Shown here: piece by piece, positions 35,122-46,900 of the stretch | Layout: every line of letters begins with the position of its first letter | Position numbering within the stretch: position 1 is the stretch's first letter | NCBI RefSeq assembly: GCF_000699445.3 | Contig: NC_067198.1 | Span: 19,548,536 to 19,612,535, forward strand | Length of the DNA: 64,000 bases | Origin: Schistosoma haematobium | Lineage: Eukaryota; Platyhelminthes; Trematoda; Strigeidida; Schistosomatidae | Direction: 5' to 3' | Translations under genes and position numbers: made by a program | Notes under the pieces: generated by a model | Told to the model about the DNA's origin: nothing | Seen by the model: the letters and a program-made list of their open reading frames with translations, nothing else | Database searches by the model: none

Positions 35122-38100
35122 GTACTATTATAATCACTATCATATCTGTATAAACGTATACGCTTGCTCACATGACGGACTTTAGCTAAAAAGTTGATTG
35201 ATTAAATATCACTCGATGATTCCATTCTCTTGCCCATGTAATATTATATACTCGAATCCTGTTGTTAACCTTTGCTTTACCTTGCTGTACCCTTATGCGA
35301 TTTGACTATAAATTTGATTATGTATTTGCTGACATACACATATTCGCCTATCTGCTTCAAATTCGCTCGATGTGTTTGTAGCTTTGTGTTCCATGCTATC
35401 TGTTAATAAAATGTAGTTGCCTCTTCTCATTGCCTTTTGATTTGAAACACCATTAAGATTTGTATTATAACGGTTGATAAGGTGATTGAATAACGAAGCA
35501 AAGCCACTACAATTTTTTAGTACTTAATGTATCAAATTACTGATCGTTTTTATAAATAATCTGTCAAAGTACATCATTTTCTGAGTATGCTAACATTGAA
35601 TGAAATTAGAAAAATCTATAATACATTTAATAAAAATATTTTACCAAATAACTATGAAATCCCTTTCATTTACTTAAATTTGTATAGTGAATAACCTGAC
35701 GATAAAAGTTCTTCAAAAGTTTGAATATTATTTCCTGTAGAATTTATCGATAGTACACTGATCTAGTGAGCTATTGGTTTCTGTTTGATATTATAGTCAA
35801 AATGTCTAAATGCTTACTACATTTATGTTATGTTTTAAAACATTCCCCAACATTTCACATATTCAGCTAAATTATTCTTTTGGTGGATAGGTAAGTTTTA
35901 TAAAAATACAAAGAGTTTCTCTACAAGATAACTTGTTGTATTTAGTAACTGGTGATTTCGAAGAAGACAATTGTGTTAAGAATCCTAATTACAATAGTTT
36001 TTTATTCCAAAAGAGTTTGTTACAGAAACAATCGAATCAATCGTTACGTGTTTACTAAACAGGATGATATTTCAGAATTTACCTAGATTTAATGGTTCTA
36101 ACATAATGTATATAAATTTAACTAATTAGTGAATGTTGATCAATGTCATGTTTACCTATTTCTTGTTCCCGGTCAAATTTATTGATCAAGTCGCGATATG
36201 TCCTCTTGGTCTAAGTAGCTCGACGTCGTTTGTATCATACTTAGAAGTGAAATAACTTATTGATGAAGCATGAAACATAAGTCGAAAATTACCGGGCAAC
36301 TGCCTCCACTCACATAACATTTAAATGAACATAGTTATTCTTATACCATGTATTGTATTAGGCAAAAATGTAGAGCTTAGACACTAACCAATTTGCTTGA
36401 TTGAATAAACTTGTATTGTCAAGATATATAAATGATTCCAATATTGACCAAATACTTCAAAGCTAAAGTTACCTCTTATCAGAAAAAGGCTATTAGATAT
36501 CAATGTTTCATGTCGTGTCTTACACCCAAATTTCTCATTCACTGTCGTTTACGTACTAAACTATAAATAACCTACAAACTAAACAACTTTTCAATATTTG
36601 ATATCTATAAAATATATCAGACTAAGTGTCTATCAAATATGCAACTCGGTAGTAAACAAGACGCACCCAAATTTGCTGACAAGTCACGTCTCGTTAGGCA
36701 TATATGAAGTAAATTCATATTTTTAAACTAGGTACACTTGTACACGCATTATAATTAATTATTAAACATTTCCGAATCGAGTTATGAGTAATACTTGGTT
36801 GGACTATCCTAGAAGAAGATCCATAGCTAAACAATCTTTTAGACATAATTATTTTCCCAAACTTCAGTATTTCGGATCGTTCTTGATGTTGCAGTATAAT
36901 TGTGAAATGAACTGCATGAAATGTACTTTTACACGTGCAGTCTGTAAACATGATATGTATATCGGTTATTAGACCTACAAATATATCATCACTTGACAAG
37001 AAATTATAAATAAGGCGTTCGATATTTGGATAAACTAAGTGGTTATTGCATCATATTTTGTGATAGGAACTTTGATATAAAAAGTCAAATAATGTCTGTG
37101 GTTACGTGCATTTAATAAACAAGAGTGAAAATAAGACATTACACCATATTGAACAATAAAGGAAACATTTTTTCTATCATGAATGAAGAAAGATATTTAA
37201 AACTTTCAAATAACCAACATTGTACGTGACAAATATACATCTGTTCTTTTGTCTTCGTAGCTTGTAACTGGATATAGAGAAGTTTAGGACAAGGGCGATA
37301 GCTTTATTTAACACTACCTCGAAATTTTGATTTCTGACGTCTCATATATAAGTGAACATTAGTGAATTTGGTAGTCTTTCACAGAATATCTGCACAACTG
37401 TCAAACATAACACTTTATATTTAACCCACATTATTTAATAAAGTTTAAAAAAGTTTTTTTTGAGTGGTCCATTCCATCAATTGTTTTCTCTTCATCGACT
37501 TCATCACCTTTGATTCTTATGTTATTGTGTTATTAGAGGATTTTCAGTGGAAATTATGAATACGGTTAGAAGAACTCTGTGTCGATCTATCAATAACTGC
37601 TATTGATTTCAGTAATTTAAATCCCCAGTTATAATAAACTTTATTATTCTATATTTTAAACTAGTCACATGAAATAATTATCTGGGTGAGTGACATGCTA
37701 ACTAATCGGATACAATTTAATAATACTACAATGTTTCACTACCACTTAAACAATAAAGTTGCTGATAAAAAAAGAAAATTCGATCGACGAAATATCACGT
37801 CTTAAATGAATGATTTAAACAAGATAAATTTAGATGAATAATATGCAAAATTTAAATTGTTCCTACTTATCAAAGGTATCAGTACAGGTACAATCAATTA
37901 ACGAGTCACACATTGGATAAAATATGCACTCTGGATTCCACTGATATCATCAATCCATCTATTATGTTATTTGGTATAACAACTGATCTTACCACAATAT
38001 TCATATAGTTATCCATTTATATTAGTTTATATAAAATTGTAATTTAAACGCTTTATAGATCAAAGGTTTATTGTTCTACAGTTTACAAGTAAAAGTATAA

Positions 38101-38270
38101 AAGTTCCATAATATCTTACCTAGCAGATATACTCTGTGACGAACAAGTTGTTAGAGTTAACCTAGTCAATAACCTGCATTCTTAACAAGTCTTGAATTTG
38201 GGAGGTTGTACAGGTTTTCAGATTTTTTTAGCCTTTCTTCCTTTCTTTTTTGTCTTTGTTTTTGTTTATT
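35122..38270. other. Non-coding spacer
   Basis: AT-rich. No gene recognised; open frames at 36715-36999 lie on both strands and have no domain content. Confidence 0.4.
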
Positions 38271-38368
38271 TCGTAAAGGAAACCTGTTGAAATACCTTGT
38301 GCTGAGAATTCTATATTGTACCAAAACATAATATTGAATAAAGCCATTAATAATAATAATAATAATAA
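38270..38368 (+). repeat. 3' tail repeat ending in AATAAn, copy 1
   Basis: GGAAACCTGTTGAAATACCT, then TGTGCTGAGAATTCTATATT, GTACCAAAACATAATATTGA, ATAAAGCC and a TAA trinucleotide run. It shares order and sequence with 38999-39090. Two copies with the same end and a simple repeat tail look like 5'-truncated retroposons. Confidence 0.6.
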
Positions 38369-38998
38369 ATACATAGTCAATAATTGTAGTAGGCTTTATC
38401 TGTATCTCAGACCCAACCACAACTCCTCAGACGCATCCACTCTGTCTTGTTTTACACCAATAGCTTCAGTACTCATAGATACATACTTTTCCTTCCTGCT
38501 ATTTGAACCGTGTCTTCAGTGCTTAGTCTTTTTCATTATCACTGCTACTGAACTATTATTTTATGATGTTTAAGCAGAATGTTAGAATCGTAATTGACAA
38601 AGAAACTAAAAATACATATATAATCCAGAACACCTATACACAACTATAATACATTTTTGAAAACATAGTTCTTTAGATTATAGCTCCATTTGGCGGCCTG
38701 CTTGAGTATCTAAGTTACCTGTTCCTTTCCATCTAGATATTTCAAGAAGTTATCTGTTTTTTCTGTTTGTTTTAACACATCATAATGTCTTTTATTCGCA
38801 TAACCTATTCAGTTGCGTTTATAAAACCTATACGACATTTCGTTGTACAAGTTATAAAAAAGCCGAATCAGAGAAATCGTGGTTGCTGGCAGTATGCATC
38901 AAAAAGAAATTACATCATTCAGATGTTGATTCGTGAACTGCTCACATGTAAATGACGATCACTCAGTATTTATCGTCAGGATAGATGAAAAAATAAGG

Positions 38999-39090
38999 AA
39001 AGGAAACTTGTTAGAATATTTTGTGCTGAGGTTTCTATACTGTACCAAAAATATAATATTGAATAAAGCTAAGAATAATAAAAAATAATA
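38999..39090 (+). repeat. 3' tail repeat ending in AATAAn, copy 2
   Basis: GGAAACTTGTTAGAATATTT, TGTGCTGAGGTTTCTATACT, GTACCAAAAATATAATATTG, then AATAAAGC and AATAATAA-type tail. Roughly 85-90 percent similar by eye to the copy at 38270. Confidence 0.6.
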
Positions 39091-39939
39091 ATGAAGAACT
39101 GAAATTATTAACTTGTCTGAAACAATTTCATCTATTAGAATTTAGTTAGGCGGAGAATGTCACTAAATAACCAGTTGTATGTTTATGGTTCTTAATTGTT
39201 AAACTAGTTTTATGTGATGTCATTTAAAAATGTAAGTTATACTAAATAATTTTATTTATATCAGTACAATGAATTTGGTAAGAATTGGCATTTAATTATT
39301 CAAATTATATAAATTGAAAAGTTTTCTAATTGAATGTTTGATTTGGTTGCTAAGCTCTTCCACTAACCCCCAGGCTAAATCTACACAGCGACTTGAACAC
39401 GTAAGAAAAGGCGCGAAATATGAAAGAAACGCTTTACTCCAAAGGTTCGTTTATGTACAGAAAATTTACAAATTTTATGTTTTGGATTGCCTTGGGTTTC
39501 CAGAAATTTCTGGAACGCTACTAAACATAATGGAACTATAGGTAATCATCCAATCAGAAACCCGACATGTGACTTTTCACTTTCGAGATATTTCTGGCAA
39601 AACTCCTTTTGAATACTGATTGGACAAGATGCCTTTCAGCGTTTTCAGAGGCTCTTTTGACTTTTTTTCAATGAGTTTTCTAGATCCCCTTATCATAAAT
39701 ATTTTTTTGTTGTTGTTAATTATATAGACATTTTAAAAATGTATGTTTTAAATTTCCTTTGTTTAAACTCTTTAGTTCATAAGTACCAAGTTTAACTCAC
39801 ATAGAATATTTGAAACACATTCAGCTTTTTCCCCACTTAACTCAAGGGTTCACTTCTGTTCTTAATGATTTGGATTTTCAATGCATTTGAAAGTTTTGAA
39901 AAATTAATTCATTGTATGTAAAAACAATAAAGATTTTGA

Positions 39940-40170
39940 GCAAAGATGGATTGTGGCTAGCAGTGGAATCCAGGACGCGCGTTTTGTCCTCTTTGGGGCT
40001 CGTCAGCTTCACATACCTGCATCATAGATTTGATGTTCACTCTGGGACTCGGACACAGTACCGTTCGCTTAAAACGCCATCGCATTATCCACTTAGCTAC
40101 TGAATCGTGATAGTCGAATGGGACGAAACGCGCGTCCTGGATTCCACTGCTAGCTACTAACCATCTTTGC
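39940..40170 (-). repeat. tRNA-like repeat enclosed in 50-bp inverted repeats
   Basis: Ends GCAAAGATGGATTGTGGCTA and TAGCTACTAACCATCTTTGC belong to near-perfect inverted arms of about 50 bp (39940-39989 and 40119-40170), both containing CAGTGGAATCCAGGACGCGC. Between them, on the minus strand, is a tRNA-like segment with an A box (TAGCTAAGTGG) and a weak B box (TGTCCGAGTCC). A fragment of the same family (GGGGCTCGTC next to a GTGGAATTTGAG-like end) is at 58430-58480. Confidence 0.65.
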
Positions 40171-41480
40171 TTATAATGCTTGTGAATTAAGGCAATATCG
40201 AGGCAATACGCACAGTATGCACATATACCAACAAGAGACTGGTCGATTACAGTCCTAAACATCAATGAGCAAATTCAAATAAACAATACCAAGTGAATTT
40301 AATAAAGATTTTGTTTAGTATTTAATTAATAAGTTTACTTTCCATATGTTTAGTTCAGAATAATCAATTACATATTAAAGAAAAATTAAAAATAATTCAG
40401 CCAAGAAAACTTTGTTTTCGACAAAATCATTCTCTAATGCTGTATAATTGTATTTATAGTTAATTTTTAAAAAAAACAGTAATCTGTAACAACAAAGGTA
40501 TGTTGTGTCGTTCAAATGAGTAATAAGCAATAATCAGACCTTCTGTACGTGGAAGACAATAGTTTGTATTCAAATCGAGGTTTTCAGTATTAAATTGATA
40601 TTAAACCATAAGTTGTTCGGATAAATGAAATTTCTTAAAGATATTGTGTAATTATCTGACAGCTTATGAAAACGTCTTAAAGCAAGGACAATTTATAGAC
40701 GAGTGTTAACTTTCCAACTGATTTAGATGAAAAACAGAATAATTGGGTGTCGTAATAAAAGTGAATAAATTATTATGAAAAAAATTGGAATTGAGTTAAA
40801 ATGATAAATCACTGCTAGAATGGTTTCATCGATCCTCTTTGACTTCAGACCTCTCTCAGTAAACCAAAGTGGATGGCCGTACCTAATAATGATCTCCAAG
40901 AATTTACCTACTTCAATGTCAATTGTGTAATTCGTACAAACATATCTGGCGATTATTAATAGAGAGTAAAGCAAGTTTCTTTTCTGACTAAAATAGACAC
41001 AGCTTTGAAAATTCTTGTACTACTCCGATCCAAGTTAGGTTTCTATATATTGATTTATGTAGGGATCTACAGATCATCAAAACAAAGCACCCAAAAAGTT
41101 GATTTTAGAATCCAACTCCAACTTTTTTGTATGATTTATTACTGCGTGGATGTTACCGACTCCCTTCAATATATTAATGACTTCGATATTTTTGTCACAA
41201 ATGACTAACGTATCGCATAAACACTTCGATCGTAGGGTGACATATTAAGTTTCCAAGATATTCCATGGAACAGTCGATTAGCAGTGAATCGAATACAGAC
41301 CCTGTCAATATTATCCGTTTTTCTGCAAAACTCAAGACTAAATTTATAGTGGATGTTAGGAAGAAACCAAAGAAGTAATTTTTTCAGATATCTCAAAGTA
41401 CAAATATGGAAGATAGTGTTTTCACCATAGTGATATGAAAAAACAGACTGTTTCCGCCAGAAAAATTTGTAAAACGAAGA
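40171..41480. other. Non-coding spacer
   Basis: AT-rich; no gene or recognised repeat. Confidence 0.4.
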
Positions 41481-41487
41481 GTTAGTA

Positions 41488-41580
41488 CCTTACTTACGCC
41501 TGTTACTCCTAGTGGAGCATAGGCCGCTGACCAGCATTCTCCAACCCACTCTGTCCTGGCCCTTCCTAGCAAAATCATTT
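41488..41580 (-). mobile_element. RTE-type extreme 3'-end fragment
   Basis: Antisense reading gives the conserved C-terminus seen at 11351-11533 ([17 protein letters not shown], then NRRK). Only about 90 bp remain, a typical severely 5'-truncated LINE insertion. Confidence 0.6.
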
Positions 41581-41761
41581 TTTCAGTTTTATTAACATTA
41601 GGTATTTAATCAATAAACCAATATTTTTCAACGTTGATGTATCTATTGAGCTGATTTTTGATTAAATGTAGAATTTCAGCTAGCCATTAAGCAGTAGAAT
41701 GTTGTGTTCAGTTATATCGAAGGTCACTGGGTTATCAAAATACTAACTGATTTTTTTTGTT

Positions 41762-41922
41762 GAGATCACGAACCGATTGATGTAAGACCACCACTGAAAA
41801 CCTGAAAGCACTGGACGGCCGTTTCGTCCTATTGTGGGACTCCTCGGCAGTGCGCATTCACGATCTCGCCCACGGGGTTCGAACCCAGAGCCTTCAGTCT
41901 TGCGCGCAAACGCCGATTTGTT
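41762..41922 (-). repeat. Sm-alpha-like SINE, reverse
   Basis: Reverse copy with GCACTGGACGGCCGTTTCGT, CCTATTGTGGGACTCCTCGG and an intact B box read in reverse (GGGGTTCGAACCCAGAGCC). The 5' end is truncated after TTGCGCGCAAACG. Confidence 0.8.
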
Positions 41923-42683
41923 TAAAATTTCATAAGATCGATGAAATAAAATATTTTACCAAATTATATAAAATAAACAAGTTACTAAGTTTTACTTCTA
42001 AAACAGTTAAGCTTTGATGTTGAACAAGTCTTCCCTCAAACACCCATAGTGAAATTATCCAAATTTCATTCATAAACTTTGTAATAAACTGCTACTCGGT
42101 TGATGCATAAACCAAATAACATTTATTACAGTTCATCTTCAGATTGATCAATTTGACTTCATAAAAAATTATATGAACATTACAGATAAAGTTGCGCATT
42201 TTCAATGACTTTATTATTGAAAACTACTGGTCTATATGTAGTGTACCATCCTTACGTAAAAGTTGAAAATCACTTGTTGGATACTCCTCTATGATATAAA
42301 GGTAGTTTACGTTATGTAAACAAAACAACATTACTTATGATGACTTTTAAGTATAAACGAAGTAGTAGAAAAAACAAGGGATTAAATGAATTTCAGTAGA
42401 GTAACATTTGTATGCTTTCCTCAATAAGAAATAAGTTCTTTCTAAAAAAAACAATACTATTTGTACATTCAAACACTTGAATGTAAGGATAGCTATTATG
42501 ATACATTTTCTAAGTGTACTTAAACAAATACCTTACTACTAATGATTATTAACATATTTCGATCCAGATGTAAAATGATTATAATCATTACATATAATCC
42601 AATAACTATTGAAAACTAGAAAGTGTGAAATTTCATGTACTAAATAATTAATATCAGACGGGTTTAGTGGATATTATAGTAAG

Positions 42684-42852
42684 TTCAATGGTTAAGATCA
42701 TGAGTCAGTTGAAGCTAGACCACCATGAAAAACCTGGAAGCACTGGACGACGCGTGCGAAACCAAAAACAATAAAACGAAACGGCCATCCAGTGCTTCCA
42801 CGTTTTCCATGGTGGTTTAGCTTCAACTAACTCGTGATCTTAACCATTGAAA
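42684..42852. repeat. Foldback made of two SINE 3' ends
   Basis: Two roughly 64-bp SINE 3' ends in opposite orientation (42684-42747 and 42789-42852) share TTCAATGGTTAAGATCATGA at the outer edge and TCCAGTGCTTCC at the inner edge, separated by about 40 bp. The transcript would form a long hairpin. Confidence 0.8.
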
Positions 42853-43708
42853 ACACTAAATAATTACTTAGAAGTTTCATTAATATTATCGATCGTTGAG
42901 GAAAGTAACTGTTAATTTAATTTGAACAACAACAAAGAATTCAATAGTTCGAATATTTAAATTCTGAACATTTCAAAACACTCCTCTTCATTCAAAACAG
43001 TTAAAAATAAAACACTAAATAATTAAAAATATTTATTCAATTATAAATGATCTTTCAAAATTACAAAATATGAATTGGCTAATACATTGAAATTGTACTC
43101 ATACATTATATCACTCATAAATCAAAATGTATTTCTTTATAACAATAAAATAGAATCAAAAATTATTATTCAAAAAAAGAAAACAAACAATCTCTTGTTA
43201 TCCCAGATAGTATGTATATAAAGATAAAACAAAGTCAACATAAAAACAGTAAAAACCATAATCACAAATGAAGATATGTTGGTTGAATATTCATCAAAGG
43301 AGAGAGAGAGAGAGAGAGAAAGGGAGAAGTTTCACAAATCTCACAATCACCATCATCATCATCATCGTCATTTTTATTATTATGGTAACGAAGTTAGAAA
43401 TATGAAGTTACACGAATATGAAGTTTAAAAAAATACAAAGTAGAAAACTATTACAATACAAAATGTCACCACTACCATCACCATCACTAACAACCATAAC
43501 AGTTAAAAATAATTAACACTTGAAATCTATACCTCATTAACAAGAAAATGGAAATTTTAACATTTCACAATAACTAGAAATACACTTCTCAACTTTCCTA
43601 ACAACAAACGACTTGAGAACCATACGCACAGATAACTTACAAGTATCACACAATTTACACAAAACAATGTTGACAACAAAAGTAAATTATCACATGGAAA
43701 ATATGAAG

Positions 43709-43952
43709 TTAGAATATCTGTCTAAATTGTGAATCATTGATAAGGTAACTAGTTATATTGACCACCTGGTTTTCTGGAGTACCGTAATGTGGTGGTACAC
43801 CCAAATCAGCGTAACCAAGTGTTTTCAGTATATCACTTTCCCGGTGTATTGATGAGATGAAAGATTCGGGCAACACTGAACCACTTGAAGCCCATGAAGT
43901 TAGTGAAGCCAAGTGTATTGGATGAACAACCTGTGAAGTACTCGGTTCGAGT
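43709..43952 (-). CDS. TPST exon 5 (C-terminal)
   Basis: Acceptor ATACACACAG/A at 43953/43952; the first base completes the Lys codon split from exon 4. It codes for 80 residues to a stop at 43709, with LTSWASSGSV and ILKTLGYADLGVPPHYG, the conserved TPST end. It lies in the block absent from the left arm. Confidence 0.88.
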
Positions 43953-46900
43953 CTGTGTGTATGTATAACAAGAAAAGTGGTTAATTGAGAAGGTGTGAAT
44001 TTCGTCATGTCGGATGAATTTAACTGACAAACTAATGGACAACAGTGTCCCCATCAAAACTCTGTAGATCACGTTTTTTCAGAGATTTAAAATTTCCACT
44101 CTTATGATGTTGCAACTAGCAGTGATGTACCTGTAAACGAGATGTATGGGTTTAGTGCATTTGTCAGGTAGTTGGAAATTCTCGACAGGAAACTCTCGAT
44201 CTAGATTTCGTACTAGTCGACACCAGTACTCAAACTTAGCTATTATCATGAGGAGATCGATGCTTCCTATAAAATTCAAATGATCGTCATCAAGTTACAC
44301 CATCTTAGACATTGTCACTGAGTAATTTTAATAGCTATTGACATAATGTGAGATCGAGATATTCACAATTAACTGACCACTATGTTGTGAATAATGTGGT
44401 GTTTGTGAATTTCTTTAAAAGCTGATCGGAACCTGGGGGTTCAGTTTATTAGGAAGTGTCAATTGATAATCACATGCAAATGAATTCATTATCCTCGCGA
44501 CTTACTTGCTTAGAGAGTTTTGACTAATAATAGTTTGATGGTGAAGAACGATTGGATCCCATGGTAATTCGAGAAATTCTACTGAAACAAACATATACAA
44601 ATGACAGAATAACACAGTTATAATTTAAATGTGGTTTACGGTTATCATAAACTGAATGTGTTCTGTTCATTATGGAGGTGTTCAATATACCTGGAAGTAT
44701 TGATATTGTGAATAAATTTACTGATGTTAATTAGCGTACAAAATATTTTATCTCACTTTTTACGAAACTATTCTCAGTTATCGATTTTTCAACACAAGTT
44801 GGTTGATATTTCACACCGTTTATTTTGTTCATTTGTATTTATCACTCAAAGTTATACCCGGGGAACGTAGAAATGTGAAGTTGTAAACAGCTGATGAAAA
44901 TCTATGAAATGAAGTGAATCTATATTATTTCACTTCAGTTGACAATATGTGAGTTGGATGTTTTCATGTTATTACTCTGGGACAACACACCACTGTAAAT
45001 ATGATTGAATAACAAATTAGAAATGAAAGTTGATCGTTTTCGATAGATTTAAAGAGTAATAATCGAAGATAGAATTCATGACTGCAGTCAACTTGATACT
45101 TTATGTCAATGTCAGTATCAGTTGGTGGGACAGTTCTCAATGTGCTTTGATCACATGAGAGCTTCGTTTCTCAAATGCATACGTAATTGCCGAAAATGGA
45201 ACAACAAAGTAATTCATGGATTTACTCGAGAGAACGTATTCGTCAAAGAAAATACCTCTTTCGACAATCCTTTATATTCAAGTTGAACAATCACATCCAC
45301 AGGTGATTTTTACATGCATAGTATCATTGATAAAATGGAGAGGTGTCGCATTACTTAACAAATCACCAAAATTTATCAGATGTTCGCATGTTTTGGTTGG
45401 AAATTAGTATAGAATTCTTAAAGATAATGTGAAATCATAATTTATGGGAGAAACGTAGACGTTAACTGTCTACGTGTGTATATGAAGAATAGTTCAATGA
45501 CATAAGACAACTGATTAAATCAAGAAGAAAACTGAGAAGTTAGAAGAAATGTGATAACAGCTAGTTGTCGAATATGGGAGAAAGGAAGATATGTTGAGTT
45601 CATAGAACAATGGAAAATCAAACGTCTTTCATCTGTACATAATACTTGATACGAAACCGACAAATTTCTAAAACCTCTGTGTTGCATAGATTCTTAAATC
45701 GACTCATCCTTAAACCAATTCATTTGAGCACATGGATGACCGTGAAGGATGATATTGGTAGAGCAACTTTGTCAGAATTTACAAGAACCTCTGGAGCTCA
45801 TCTGTCGACCGTCTCACTAGTTTGATAGACGATTAGGATAACACTAGGAGATGTGTTCATAAAAAGTCCTGTTTATGCTACCAGTGTAGCCTCCCCCACA
45901 AAAGAGAGTAAATTGTAGATGCATATTGATTTCGTCAAATGTCATGCTTGTCCTTGACACATTTACGAATCCAAGGTCGGTTAGTTTACACTAAGTTATT
46001 AAATGATGACACATCCCTCTATTTTACTGAACATTACCATGTGTAAGAAATCACCTCTAAGTACAGATGTACGATTTACGGAAATCGCAACACTGAGCAT
46101 ATTTTTATTGCTGAATATTCCTTATATTTCGTAAATGAACTGAACCCAGTGACAATCACATTCTAACTTGCTACGTCATTATGGATTTTAAATCATTCTC
46201 TTGCATTTCGAAATAGATTTATTGGATGAAAAAATATGATTAGTTATGTCCACATATATATGCGGATTGGTCCCTAAATAAAAGATGTCTGAGTTCTGCA
46301 CTGCATAAAGTAAAACTGATTTTAACAATTGAATTTCTAATATATGTTATTAATTTGGCCTTGTTATAGGTTGTATGATGGAATAGAAATATGACATTCT
46401 TTAGTTAAATATTTCCATTTATCAATAAGTTTAAAGAAGTCGATGAAACCGTAAGGCGAAGAACAGACAACTCATATGAAACGGCAGGTTGACTTCGCGC
46501 ATTCTTATCATTTGCATATGAACTAAACACAGTTGTATTAATCATCAGAAATCAATGTACGTACTTTGTCAGAAATGTTCTGAATAATAAGGTTTATTGA
46601 AAAGGACGACAACTATGGAAGAACTGTAAGAGATGACGACGTTACATGATGTGAATATTTATAGGTTGAATGTAAGAATATTCTATAACGAACAACGAAG
46701 AACACATAAACAGAATTATTAAAGTATGAGATATATGTGTTATATTTATTCAACCCTTAAAACAAAATCGATTAACTGAGTACAGATCAGATAAGAAGTG
46801 AGGTAATAATTATTGTCAAGAGAAGAATCCAATAACAAACATATATGAATAAGGTCATCATAACAAAGCAAGTTTGGCGACTGAATATTTTGTGTGCAAA

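Larger units (their letters stand above)
43209..46233 (-). repeat. Right arm of large inverted repeat (TPST exons 4-5 region)
   Basis: About 3.0 kb, reverse complement of 18122-20208 with an extra 830-bp block (43613-44441). It contains TPST intron 3 (part), exon 4, intron 4, exon 5 and 3' flank. Simple repeats lie near its inner end: an AG run at 43302-43320 and a CAT run at 43347-43367. Confidence 0.92.

Noticed and set aside
43302..43367. AG and CAT microsatellites as a regulatory element
   Set aside because: Ordinary simple repeats at the inner end of the repeat arm; no further signal.
44079..44279. 66-aa minus-strand open frame between TPST exons 4 and 5
   Set aside because: Its middle resembles the repeat at 56618; TPST phase is satisfied by joining exon 4 directly to 43952.
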